The translations under genes were made by a program, and so were the position numbers. This document shows positions 1 through 8,020 of a stretch of DNA of 55,083 bases, piece after piece. Numbering within the stretch: the first letter of the stretch is position 1; every line of letters begins with the position of its first letter. The stretch lies in contig NZ_NTGE01000165.1 of the NCBI RefSeq assembly GCF_002291145.1, forward strand, positions 1 to 55,083, in the 5' to 3' direction. Under the pieces are notes generated by a model. The model had not been told where the DNA came from. It did no database searches and saw only the letters and a list, made by a program, of their open reading frames with translations. The DNA comes from Streptomyces sp. SA15. Lineage in GTDB: Bacteria; Actinomycetota; Actinomycetes; Streptomycetales; Streptomycetaceae.

Positions 1-2
1 AG

Positions 3-1043
3 TCGGAGTTCACCGCGACCATGTTTCAGAATGCGGGCACAGGCGCGGAGCTCTCCCCGGTCGCCTCGATTGCGGACGTTCTTGAGCGGTTCAAGAGGTT
101 TCCGGAGTTCGTGAAGACCAGTCCGACCGCCTATGAAGCGGAGGTGGCCACCTACGACACGCTGCCGCTGCCGCTGCCCACCCCTGAGGAGCGGGAGGAC
201 TTCCTGCTCGCCCTGGCCGATGCGCGTGAGAAGAAGCTGCGCTACCTCCAAACCCGCAACGATCTGCAGTTCGCGCTGCAAAACCCCGCGTTCTTCCAGG
301 ACCTTCCCTCGAGTCAGACCCTCAATGGGGCCATTGCGGTGTACACGAAGCTGATCAACGCGGTGGTGCAGCATGCCGTCCGGCTGTCACGGGGGCAGAT
401 CACCCCGCCGCAGCTGTTCGACCCCGGTGCGCTTACACCGCCCATCGTGGAGCCGGCCCCTATCCCGTTGACGAGGAAGCCGGCCGAGGAGCCGCGTCTT
501 GCGCTCACGGCGGGTCCGCGGTCGTCTTCGAACATCCCACACCGCGTGTTCGATGTGCCGGATAGTTTCCAGGCCACCGTCAAGCTCTCGCTCCGGTTTG
601 CAGAACCGTCGATCAGCTCAGCCCGCCACGCCGGTATCGCTCTGCTCGCCCCGGGCGGCTTCTATGTCGGTGTGAGCAAGCGCATCGATTCGGGCGGGCA
701 CCTTGTCGGCGCGGTCCATGGGAGCGTCACCGGGGACGGGAGCATCGCGGACGGGAGCAGCAGCACGACGGGCGGGGAGCAGCATCTGGTCTTCCGCCCC
801 GAGCCGCCGTTCTTCGACGAGACCGTGCACCTGAGGATAACCGTCCGAGATCGGAAGATTCGCGGAACGGAATTCAGCAGGGACGGAGTGGAATTCACCC
901 CCATTAGGTTGCGCCTGATTCATAGCAACAGGCCACAGCCAGAGAAAAAGCTGGTCCTCTTCGCGTTTTCGGGAGACGACACGTCGTTCACCGCCAGTTT
1001 CTCCGAACCGAAGATCGTGGATCTGGCAGCCCCGCCAGGGTAG
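3..1043 (+). CDS. Lectin-like hypothetical protein, probably 5'-truncated by the window edge
   Basis: The frame is open from the window edge, so the ATG at 21 may be internal. The N-terminal ~130 residues look alpha-helical and charged. A proline-rich linker around residues 135-160 leads to a C-terminal ~170-residue beta-rich region, with alternating motifs such as GIALLAPGGFYVGVSK and HLRITVRDRKIRGTEFS that resemble concanavalin/laminin-G-like or glycosidase-associated jelly-roll domains. No catalytic motif is visible. The function is unknown; carbohydrate or surface binding is a guess from the fold pattern only. It is followed by a 235-base gap and then other proteins of unknown role on the same strand. 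Confidence 0.6.
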   Translation, partial: SEFTATMFQNAGTGAELSPVASIADVLERFKRFPEFVKTSPTAYEAEVATYDTLPLPLPTPEEREDFLLALADAREKKLRYLQTRNDLQFALQNPAFFQDLPSSQTLNGAIAVYTKLINAVVQHAVRLSRGQITPPQLFDPGALTPPIVEPAPIPLTRKPAEEPRLALTAGPRSSSNIPHRVFDVPDSFQATVKLSLRFAEPSISSARHAGIALLAPGGFYVGVSKRIDSGGHLVGAVHGSVTGDGSIADGSSSTTGGEQHLVFRPEPPFFDETVHLRITVRDRKIRGTEFSRDGVEFTPIRLRLIHSNRPQPEKKLVLFAFSGDDTSFTASFSEPKIVDLAAPPG

Positions 1044-1278
1044 GTGGGGAAACCCGCAGGCCATCCGAGTCGGGGCCTGGTTGCCTGGAGAGCTCTGGCG
1101 TTCATCGCGGAACGCCTATGCGATCGGTAATGGCATATATAGGGACGTCATGGTAGATCCGTAATCTCTGGCTGCCGCCCTCGCACGCAGGGGGCACAGG
1201 TCACTCTTCGAGTCGCAAAGTGTGATCAGCGGGAGTCGGGTCATCTGCGGCTTCCCCCCGGTGAGCAAGGAGGTCGGC

Positions 1279-2042
1279 ATGGCCATCAGGCCCAAGGTCA
1301 CGCCGCTGGTATCGGCACCGGTGACCGGCCTCAGCGAGGCCAACGGGATCAACAACGCCGGGGTTGTGGTCGGCCAAGACGATACGGTCTTCCCGTTCGT
1401 GTGGCGCCCCGCCCAACCTAACGGCCCAACGGGCACGCCGACCCGCCTGCCGATCCTGCCCACGGGCAGTGGTCCCAGTACCGCCACTGCCTTCGCGATC
1501 AATAACAACGACCAGATCGTGGGTTTCTCCGACGCCCTCGACGCCAACGGAACGCCCGTCGAGCGCGCCGTGTTGTGGACCGCAGGCGCCGTGCAGGACT
1601 TGGGCACGCTCATCCCCGACCCGGCTAATCCGGGCAGCTTCCTGGGCAGCAGTCGCGCGATCGACATCAACGACGTCGGCCAGATCGTCGGCAAATCCGA
1701 CACGGCCCTCGGCGTCGAGCACGCCTTCCTGCCGGCACAGACCCCAGCGGCAATCCGCTGACCGGCGCGGCCCAATTCGTCAACGGATCGCCGCCCAGCG
1801 CTTTGCTGCCGCTGCACAGCGACGGTTTCGATGTGGGATCCAGCGGCCACGTCGTGGGCAGCTTCGGCCTCCCGGCCAAGGGCTTCGTGCTCCACAGCAC
1901 GACCGGCCTGGTCGACCTGACCGCGTTCGCCGCCACGCCGGGCATGACGATCATCGGGGGCACCGGAGTGAACGCCTCGCGCCAGGTCACCGCTCTAGCG
2001 GAGGTCAGCGGCGCCACCGTAGGGGTGTTGATCACACCGTGA
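1279..2042 (+). pseudogene. HAF-repeat (putative extracellular repeat) protein, frameshifted
   Basis: The start is ATG 1279 because AAGGAGG lies at 1267-1273, five bases upstream; an upstream GTG at 1222 has no such site. The protein shows repeated GINNAGVVVG, AINNNDQIVGF and DINDVGQIVGKS units, each followed by HAF or VLW-type strands. This is the hallmark of the HAF repeat family, predicted beta-propeller-like proteins of unknown role. The first frame stops at 1761, but the same repeat series continues in frame 3 (GNPLTGAAQFVNG through GSSGHVVGSFG) to TGA at 2042, so an indel lies near 1740-1750. It is either a real frameshift or an assembly error. No signal peptide is evident. Confidence 0.65.
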
Positions 2043-2292
2043 CGGCGGCCGTGGTCCTCAAACCAGCACACCACCGAGATTGCCGAACCACCTACCCCGC
2101 CCATCCCGAAAGAGGCCACACGCCCCCGGCTAACACCGCCTGCCACGAATCCACACGCCGACGGACCTGACCCGAACCAGGAGGGATGGACGATGCCGCC
2201 AGCACTCCAGGCACGCCGGATCATCGTCAACGACGACGGTCGTACCCGGCAGCTCGCCTGCGCCATCGTTCACCCGCAGTGAGGAGACGACC

Positions 2293-3129
2293 ATGTCCCT
2301 GCTGGTCCTTGAGGGAACATTCCGCGTGCCCGGTGCCATCGCCGACGGGGGCACAGTCCGCTTCGCCCCAGACTCCCTAGACGCCTGGCATGCCCTCGAA
2401 GGCACACATCAGGTCGCTCTTGATGCCGACGGGCACGCCAACGTGCGCCTGTATGGCGCCGACACCTTGGAGACGGACTTTCCGACGCGCACCGGAAAAG
2501 TGCATCAGCCTCTAGAATTTGCCAATTTGGCCGGAACTGCGCTGATGCGCCTGGTGCTTCAGCGCAGCGCCAAACTCGTACGACCGCTTGGGGTGCGTGG
2601 GTACGTGCTGGCCCGCGGGGCCGATCGTCACGGACGGTGCGTGGCGTTCGCAGGCGGCGGCCCGACGCCGGCGCCGAGCGGCACCCGCATTCAAAACACA
2701 GACGCAGCGCTACAGCAGTCGGCCAACCTGACCTTGTTTCAGCTGGGCCTGGCCTACCCCGCCTTCGACCGGGAACTCGACCCCGACCTACGTACCAAGA
2801 TGGCCCACGCCTCAACAAGCGCCCGCCACGAGAAATTGGGACTGTGGCGCAAGGATCGGACGGGTACCGGAGCGCAGATCGCCGGTATGGACTCACTGGC
2901 CGACATCGTCGTCATGCCGGCGCTGTTTCGGCGGTTGGTGGACTTCCTGGTGCGCAACGGCCCCGAGACGTCGTTGGCCGGATTCCGCGAGGATCTGCGG
3001 CAACGCCACGATCAGGTCACCGTGATATCCACCGGTGAGCAGACTGGCCTCGACACGCTGGTGGACGTCTTCGGCCAGACCGTGAAGCTGGTGCATCGTC
3101 CGGAGGACCTCGTCTTCGACCAGCCCTGA
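2293..3129 (+). CDS. SNase-like (thermonuclease-fold) protein, first paralogue
   Basis: This 278-residue protein starts at an ATG preceded by GAGGAG at 2281-2286. Around residues 50-60 it carries VRLYGADTLET, which matches the VRLxGIDTPET core strand of staphylococcal-nuclease folds. Near residue 100 it has GYVLARGADRHGRCVAF, the position where SNases carry the G-RxLA-x-G strand. The C-terminal half, from about residue 140, is alpha-helical (LFRRLVDFLVRNG) and not part of a standard SNase. The catalytic Asp-Glu-Arg set cannot be confirmed by eye, so nuclease activity is uncertain. No signal peptide is seen. It is a paralogue of the next gene. Confidence 0.6.
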   Translation: MSLLVLEGTFRVPGAIADGGTVRFAPDSLDAWHALEGTHQVALDADGHANVRLYGADTLETDFPTRTGKVHQPLEFANLAGTALMRLVLQRSAKLVRPLGVRGYVLARGADRHGRCVAFAGGGPTPAPSGTRIQNTDAALQQSANLTLFQLGLAYPAFDRELDPDLRTKMAHASTSARHEKLGLWRKDRTGTGAQIAGMDSLADIVVMPALFRRLVDFLVRNGPETSLAGFREDLRQRHDQVTVISTGEQTGLDTLVDVFGQTVKLVHRPEDLVFDQP

Positions 3130-3284
3130 GACCGCAGGAGGCTGATGACCCGGTCCGCCTAGGAGCAACCTGAGTGAGCAGGTCCAGCCGGCGCATCACT
3201 CGCAGTGAGACTGATCGTGTGGTCGCGGCTGGGTGCTCATCGGCTTCAGGGCCCCCGGTCTTCTCTTCTCTCCAGGGAGTTGCT

Positions 3285-4190
3285 ATGCCAATGCTGCTGT
3301 TGCTGATCAGAGGCTCGTACCAGGTCGTTGGTACTCGGCCGGAGGGGGACACCGTCCACTTCACCCCTGCCAATCCGGCTGAGTGGAATTTCGTCGGCGT
3401 CGGCGGCTTCCACAGCGTCGAACGCAATGCGTCCGGCCAGGGCAAGCTGCGACTGGATGCCGTCGACACGCTGGAAACCCACTACTCCCGGTCTGGCCCC
3501 GAGGTCAGTCAGCCACCGTTCTTTGCTCACGCCGCCAGGGACGAACTGTTGAGTTGGCTGGGCTTCACCGACGTGCAACGCGCGCCGGACGAGACAGTCA
3601 CTGCTGCCACGCCCGAGAGCACACCCGGGTGGATCCTCGCCCGTAGTGCGGACATCGGCGGCCGCTGCATCGCCATGGCCGGCCGCGGCACGCCCCCTGG
3701 CAATAGCGGGACAGACACCATGCTCGACGTAACCCGACTCCGCACCACCGTCAACCACCATCTGCTCAAGACAGGGCTGGCCTATCCGACCTACTACAGC
3801 AATCTCTTCCACGACGATCCCTTCCAGGACCTGCGCGCTGAGCTGACTGCCGCGGTCCATCAGGCGCAGGCCGCCCCCGTCAAGGGGCTGTGGACCAAGG
3901 ACGTCACCCTCAGCGGGGCGACCGTCACCGGCATGTCCTCGCTCACCAACGACGTGGTAATCCTGCCGAAGCTCTTCCGACGGCTGGTGGACTTCCTCAA
4001 CCTTGGCAATACCGATCTCTCCGGCTTCCCCGCCTTCCTAGCACAGACACAGGACCGCTTTCTCATCCTGTCCACTGGCCAGTTCACAACCGGTCTCGAC
4101 GCAGTGGTCGAAGTCACCAACAGCAACGTACGGATGACCCACCCCGCCGAAGACCTCGTCTTCGAAGAACGCGTCTTCGAAGAGTCCTGA
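3285..4190 (+). CDS. SNase-like protein, second paralogue
   Basis: ATG 3285 is chosen because AGGGAG lies at 3274-3279, five bases upstream; the frame is open further upstream to 3174. The 301-residue product aligns end to end with its neighbour: an N-terminal LLLIRGSYQVVGTRPEGDTVHF strand, the LRLDAVDTLETHY core, GWILARSADIGGRCIAM, then the helical LFRRLVDFLN region and a shared C-terminus ending in EDLVFE. The shared C-terminal half suggests a dedicated two-domain family. The role is unknown; the SNase-like fold suggests nucleic acid or ligand binding. The ISL3 element begins about 90 bases downstream. Confidence 0.6.
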   Translation: MPMLLLLIRGSYQVVGTRPEGDTVHFTPANPAEWNFVGVGGFHSVERNASGQGKLRLDAVDTLETHYSRSGPEVSQPPFFAHAARDELLSWLGFTDVQRAPDETVTAATPESTPGWILARSADIGGRCIAMAGRGTPPGNSGTDTMLDVTRLRTTVNHHLLKTGLAYPTYYSNLFHDDPFQDLRAELTAAVHQAQAAPVKGLWTKDVTLSGATVTGMSSLTNDVVILPKLFRRLVDFLNLGNTDLSGFPAFLAQTQDRFLILSTGQFTTGLDAVVEVTNSNVRMTHPAEDLVFEERVFEES

Positions 4191-4281
4191 TCCTTCGGAA
4201 AGGAATCCCGGCGGCGCCGGTCGCCGCGAGGTGCGGACAGCGATCGCGGCATGGCTCAGGCCTGGCTTCGACGCCGACGAC

Positions 4282-4324
4282 CGGGCTCTGGCACAGATCT
4301 TGGGGAGCGGTCGCGGAGGGTCAC
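4282..4324 (+). repeat. Left inverted repeat of the ISL3 element
   Basis: This 43-base segment is the exact reverse complement of 6071-6113. Confidence 0.9.
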
Positions 4325-6111
4325 CGTGGTGTTCGATTGCGAGGGTTGGTCTCGTGTGAGACCGCGTACGCCTCGCCGTCGGACAGGCGACAGTGACGCT
4401 CCATCAGGTCTCTGCGGGCCTTGGCGGTCGTCGGCTGTGGCCGGTGACGGTGCTGGTCATGCAGGCCGACTCAGTGTTCTGGGACTCGCTGGTGTTCGAC
4501 GGGATCGACGACGTGGACGTCGCGGCGGTGACCGCTGTCTTCGGCACCGTCGACATCGTGGCGAGAGGCCGGGCGGCGGGCGCAGCCTGTCCGGACTGCG
4601 GTCGGTTCTCGGAACGGGTGCACGACTCCTACCAGTGCAGGCTGAAGGATCTCCCGCTCGGTGGGCAGGGCGTCGTCATCCTGCTGCGGGTCCGGCGCTT
4701 CATCTGCGGCGACACCACCTGTTCGCGCCGCACCTTTGCCGAGCCGTTCGCGCAGCTGACCGCCCCGTACGCGCGCTTCACCACCCGGTTGAACCGCATG
4801 CTGGAGCGCATCGGGCTCGCGCTGGCCGGACGGGCCGGCGCCCGGCTGGCTGCCCAACTGGGCCTCGGCGCTGGGCGGATGACGCTGCTGCGCAGGGTCG
4901 TGGCGTTGCCGGATCCGCAGTTCGCCACGCCGCGGGTACTCGGGGTGGACGACTTCGCCACCCGGCGTGGCCACTCGTACGCCACCGTGATCACAGACGG
5001 CGAACGCCACCGGCCCATCGACGTCCTGCCGGGACGCGAAGCGGCACCCCTGGCGGCGTGGCTGGCGGCCCACCCGGGAGTTGAGGTGATCTGCCGGGAT
5101 CGCGCCGGCGCCTACGCCGAGGGCGCCGCGCTCGGCGCCCCGCGCGCGCTCCAGGTCGCCGACAGGTATCACTTGCTGCAGAACCTCGGCCAGGCCGTCG
5201 AGAAGTGCGTCGCCGCGCACCGCGACTGCCTGCGCTCCAGCGCCCCGCAGCCGGACCAGGCAGTCACCGGGGAAAACGCCGACGGGGCCTGCGCCGTCGA
5301 GCCGCACTCACTCCCTTTGCCCACCGGTCGGCGGGCCGAGCGGATGCGCGCCCATCATGCCCTGGTCCACGGCCTGTTGAGCGAGGGGATGGGGCTGCGT
5401 GCCATCGCCCGTCACCTGGGCTGGGGGCGGCACACCGTCCAGCGGTATGCGCGCGCCGCCCGCTGGCAGGACATGGTTACCGGACGCAGTTCCCGCACCA
5501 GCCGCCTCGATACTCATCAGCCCTACCTGCAACGGCGCATCGACGAGACCGACGGCACGATCACCATCACGAGGTACGCGAGGAGCTCGCCGGCCGCGGT
5601 CATCCGGTGCCCTACAGCAGCCTGCGGGATTGGGCCCGCAGCCGCCTGCAGTGGCCCGACGCGCCCGTCCCGGCCGCCGCGGCGCCCTCGGTCCGCACCG
5701 TTGTCGGCTGGATGACCCGGCACCCCGACACCCTCACCGAGGACGAGAAGCGGCTGCTCAAGGCGGTGCTGGCCGTCTGCCCGGAGCTGGAGCAAACCCA
5801 TGGACTCGTACGGGATTTCGCCCAGACGCTCACCCAGCGGACCGGCGCTGACCTGCCGGACTGGATCAGCACCGCCCGTGCCGCGCAGCTGTCCGGGATC
5901 ACCGGCTTCGCCCGCGGACTGACCTCCGACCTCGAAGCCGTGATCGCCGGGCTGACCCTGCACTGGAGCTCGGGCGGCACCGAGGGCGCCGTGACACGCG
6001 TGAAAAAGATCAAGAGGCAGCTCTACGGCCGGGCCGGATTCGAACTGCTCCGCAAGATGATCCTGCTCCAGTGACCCTCCGCGACCGCTCCCCAAGATCT
6101 GTGCCAGAGCC
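4284..6111 (+). mobile_element. ISL3-family insertion sequence
   Basis: A single transposase gene lies between two perfect 43-base inverted repeats, at 4282-4324 and 6071-6113. The outer bases read GGCTCTGGCAC, typical of ISL3-family ends, which usually begin GGCT. The eight bases outside each end (4276-4283 and 6112-6119) do not match, so no target duplication is left and the surroundings have probably been rearranged. The transposase is frameshifted, so this copy is likely dead, though the ends look mobilisable. Confidence 0.85.
4393..6074 (+). pseudogene. ISL3-family transposase, frameshifted
   Basis: The first part (GTG 4393; ATG 4459 also possible) holds the N-terminal zinc finger CPDCGRFSERVHDSYQCRLKD followed by a second Cys pair (CGDTTCSRRTF). 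Then come the DDE-type core with VLGVDDFATRRGHSYATV and VADRYHLLQNL, and an HTH (GLRAIARHLGWGRHTVQRY). From about 5560 the frame is lost. The sequence continues in the +2 frame as HHEVREELAGRGHPVPYSSLRDW and runs to the conserved C-terminus with GGTEGAVTRVKKIKRQLYGRAGF and TGA at 6074. A single indel between 5556 and 5580 explains this. Transposition function is presumably lost unless the indel is an assembly error. Confidence 0.85.
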
Positions 6112-6113
6112 CG
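6071..6113 (-). repeat. Right inverted repeat of the ISL3 element
   Basis: Exact reverse complement of 4282-4324; it overlaps the last codons of the transposase gene. Confidence 0.9.
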
Positions 6114-6191
6114 TGAACGACGTCACAGCCAGCTCAGGCCGGATGCGCCGACCGCCCGGCCACCGGGGACGGGCGATGCTATCGGTGGCGC

Positions 6192-6503
6192 TCAGGCTGT
6201 CAGTAGGTATAGGCGGCGTGAGACACCTTGTCGGTGAGACAGGTTGACAGACCGCATAACGGCTTCGGACACCCAGGCGCACCAGGCGGGCCGGTCGGTG
6301 CCGGCGTCGCCCAGGTGTTTCTCGGCCGCGGCGAGGGCACGCAGCACAGCGCGTCGTTCGCTTCGGTCGCCTCGTGCGGCGAGGGTGCGGGCGAGGCGCA
6401 GCTGGAGCAGGCAGCGGGCGGCGGGGTTCTGGGCGCGGGTCAGGGCGTAGTTGAGGATGTTTGCCGCGGTGGTGTGGTCGCCTCGCCAGGCGGCCTGGTA
6501 GGC
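6192..6503 (-). pseudogene. XRE-type regulator, C-terminal fragment (TPR-like part)
   Basis: The minus-strand sequence reads AYQAAWRGDHTTAANILNYALTRAQ, then LLQLRLARTLAARGDRSERR and ALAAAEKHLGDAGTDRPAWCAWVSEA. These are helical TPR-like repeats typical of the C-terminal half of Streptomyces helix-turn-helix/TPR regulators. There is no N-terminal DNA-binding part here. The missing half is at 21101-21500 on the same strand and in the same frame, so this is one half of a split gene. After CAWVSEA (about 6255) homology-like sequence also ends, so the extreme C-terminus has been lost, perhaps with the events around the neighbouring ISL3 element. Confidence 0.65.
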
Positions 6504-6600
6504 GAGGTTGTGGCCGTAGTTGCCCACTGACCGCTGACCGCGCGCCCCTGCCCCTGCCCCTGCGGACCGAGGTTGGCCTACTTGTGGATGAGGTCGTTCC

Positions 6601-6633
6601 GAGTTCGAAGTGAGTTCGCAGTGAGTTCAAAAG
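6601..6633 (+). repeat. Three tandem 11-base direct repeats near the island's left end
   Basis: GAGTTCGAAGT, GAGTTCGCAGT and GAGTTCAAAAG follow one another without spacers. A run of three CCCCTG units lies just left (about 6545-6562). Their position about 100 bases inside the proposed left end would suit recombinase accessory sites, but no function is shown by the sequence. Confidence 0.5.
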
Positions 6634-6690
6634 CGGCCCGCCATGCACGGTCATCGACCACGGCACCATGGTCTCGTGCATGGCGGGCCG
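6634..6690. terminator. Strong stem-loop, likely terminator downstream of hxlR
   Basis: A perfect 16-base stem (6634-6649 with 6675-6690) encloses a 25-base loop that contains a second short GACCA/TGGTC pairing. It lies 26 bases past the stop codon of the HxlR gene, which reads from the right. Confidence 0.6.
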
Positions 6691-6716
6691 TATCTCGCAG
6701 TCGGGCTGCTCGGTGA

Positions 6717-7124
6717 TCAGCCCGCGAACTCGTCCGCGGAGCGGGCGTCGTGGGCCTTGCGCAGGGACAGGACCTCGTCGACGTGCTCCTCGGCCCAGGT
6801 GGTGATCGGCTCCACGACGGGCCGCAGGGAGTGGCCCAGCGGGGTCAGTTCGTACTCCACACGGGGCGGGACCTCGGCGAAGACCGTGCGGGTGAGCAGG
6901 CCGTCGCGTTCCATCCCCCGCAGTGTGTAGGTGAGGACCTTGGGCGTCACGTGATGAAGCGTCCCGCGTAGTTCGCTGAACCGCTTGGGGCCGTCGCCCA
7001 GGTTCAGCACGATCAGCACCGACCATTTGTCACCGATGCGGTCGAGCACCAGCCGGGACGGGCAGCAGATCTCGGATTCGTCGGCAGCTTCTACTTTCTC
7101 GGTGACGGCGTGTGCGCGGCACAC
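6717..7124 (-). CDS. HxlR-family winged-helix regulator
   Basis: The product (~135 residues from GTG 7124) contains CCPSRLVLDRIGDKWSVLIVLNL, then FSELRGTLHHVTPKVLTYTLRGMERDGLLTR and VEYELTPLGHSL. This is the full HxlR winged-helix signature, including the N-terminal Cys pair used by several members as a redox or electrophile sensor. HxlR proteins act as homodimers on nearby promoters. It is divergent from the oxidoreductase gene, with only about 25 bases between the starts, which suggests direct control of that gene. The exact start is uncertain: the codon before TEKVEAADE is GTC, so GTG 7124 is the nearest usable start. Confidence 0.85.
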   Translation of the reverse strand: MCRAHAVTEKVEAADESEICCPSRLVLDRIGDKWSVLIVLNLGDGPKRFSELRGTLHHVTPKVLTYTLRGMERDGLLTRTVFAEVPPRVEYELTPLGHSLRPVVEPITTWAEEHVDEVLSLRKAHDARSADEFAG

Positions 7125-7149
7125 GCGATGACTACAGGGAGGTCGTGGG

Positions 7150-7773
7150 ATGCGCATCTTGCTGTTCGGAGCCACCGGGATGATCGGCAGCCGGATCGCT
7201 GCCGAGGCGGGCGAGCGGGGCCATGAGGTGACCGGTGCCACGCGCAGCGGGAAGGACGGCACCCTCGCGGCGGACGCGAGCGACGCCGACACCGTCGCGC
7301 GCCTGGCGGCCGGCCACGACGCGGTGGTCCTGGCAGTGGCACCGCCGCGAGGCGGCATCGAGGCCTCCGAGTCGCTGCTGGAGGTGGGCCGCGGCGTACT
7401 GGACGGCGTACGCAAGGCCGGGGTGCGTCGCCTGGTGGTGGTGGGCGGCGCGGGCATCCTGGAGGTCTCCCCCGGTGTACGGGTCGTCGACACCCCCGGG
7501 TTCCCCGAGGACGCCCTGCCGCCGGTTCGCGCCCAGGTGGCGCTGTTCGAGCTTGTCCGGGACAACGCCGACGACCTGGAATGGACCTACCTCTCCCCGC
7601 CCGCGGTGATCACGCCTGGCGAGCGCACGGGCGCGTACCGGATAGGCGATCACCAACTGCTCAGTGACGGCGAGGGCAACAGCCACATCAGCACCGAGGA
7701 CTACGCCGTCGCTCTCGTCGACGAGTTGCAGCGGGGCGAGCTCACCCGCCGCCTCGTCCACGTCGCGTACTGA
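7150..7773 (+). CDS. NAD(P)-binding atypical SDR-family oxidoreductase/epimerase
   Basis: The 207-residue protein begins with MRILLFGATGMIGSRIAAEA, the GxxGxxG Rossmann motif of NmrA-like/atypical SDR proteins. It also has VVLAVAPPRGG after the fourth strand and TYLSPPAVI, where this group positions its ligand loop. It has no classical YxxxK catalytic pair, as is common for these short NAD(P)H-binding proteins. GGGAGG at 7138-7143 precedes the ATG. It lies divergent to hxlR and just upstream of a SnoaL-like gene, a frequent Streptomyces trio. Expected role: reduction of, or redox sensing for, a small electrophile. Confidence 0.85.
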   Translation: MRILLFGATGMIGSRIAAEAGERGHEVTGATRSGKDGTLAADASDADTVARLAAGHDAVVLAVAPPRGGIEASESLLEVGRGVLDGVRKAGVRRLVVVGGAGILEVSPGVRVVDTPGFPEDALPPVRAQVALFELVRDNADDLEWTYLSPPAVITPGERTGAYRIGDHQLLSDGEGNSHISTEDYAVALVDELQRGELTRRLVHVAY

Positions 7774-7821
7774 CCGGCTCACACAAACGGAAAAGTTGGC
7801 ACGTCACCGGCACGTGTTGTG

Positions 7822-7836
7822 TTGGTTGCCAACCAA
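7822..7836. promoter_or_regulatory. Inverted repeat upstream of the SnoaL-like gene
   Basis: TTGGTT-GCC-AACCAA forms a perfect 6-base dyad just before the ribosome-binding site (GAGGAG 7842-7847). It is a candidate operator, possibly for HxlR; this is inference. Confidence 0.4.
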
Positions 7837-7853
7837 TATCAGAGGAGCACCAC

Positions 7854-7990
7854 GTGACGAACAACAACAGCACCGCCGACGCGGTCGGCGTAGTCGAGGC
7901 GTACATGCAAGCGCTGCAGATCAAGGACACTGACACGATCTTGCGGCTCTACGCCGACGAGGCCGAGAGGGGTATCGCCGAGGTGAGCCT
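7854..7990 (+). pseudogene. SnoaL-like (NTF2 fold) gene, 5' part, interrupted by Tn3 element
   Basis: GTG 7854 follows GAGGAG at 7842-7847. The first ~45 codons read NNSTADAVGVVEAYMQALQIKDTDTILRLYADEAE, the helical start of SnoaL-like polyketide-cyclase/NTF2-fold proteins. At 7991 the inverted repeat of the transposon begins. The gene resumes at 15094 in the same frame (AYLGDPPEI). A 5-base target duplication is not clean: AGCCT on the left, GCGCT on the right. Confidence 0.75.
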
Positions 7991-8014
7991 AGAAGCCGCC
8001 AATAGTTGATCTTG
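7991..8014 (+). repeat. Left inverted repeat of the Tn3-family transposon
   Basis: Begins AGAAGCCGCCAATAG and is the exact reverse complement of 15070-15093; the match becomes imperfect inward of 8014. Confidence 0.85.
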
Positions 8015-8020
8015 GAGGCG

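Noticed and set aside
6010..7026. 338-codon minus-strand open frame across the ISL3 end and hxlR
   Set aside because: Runs through an IS inverted repeat, a hairpin and out of frame through hxlR; its translation is low complexity.
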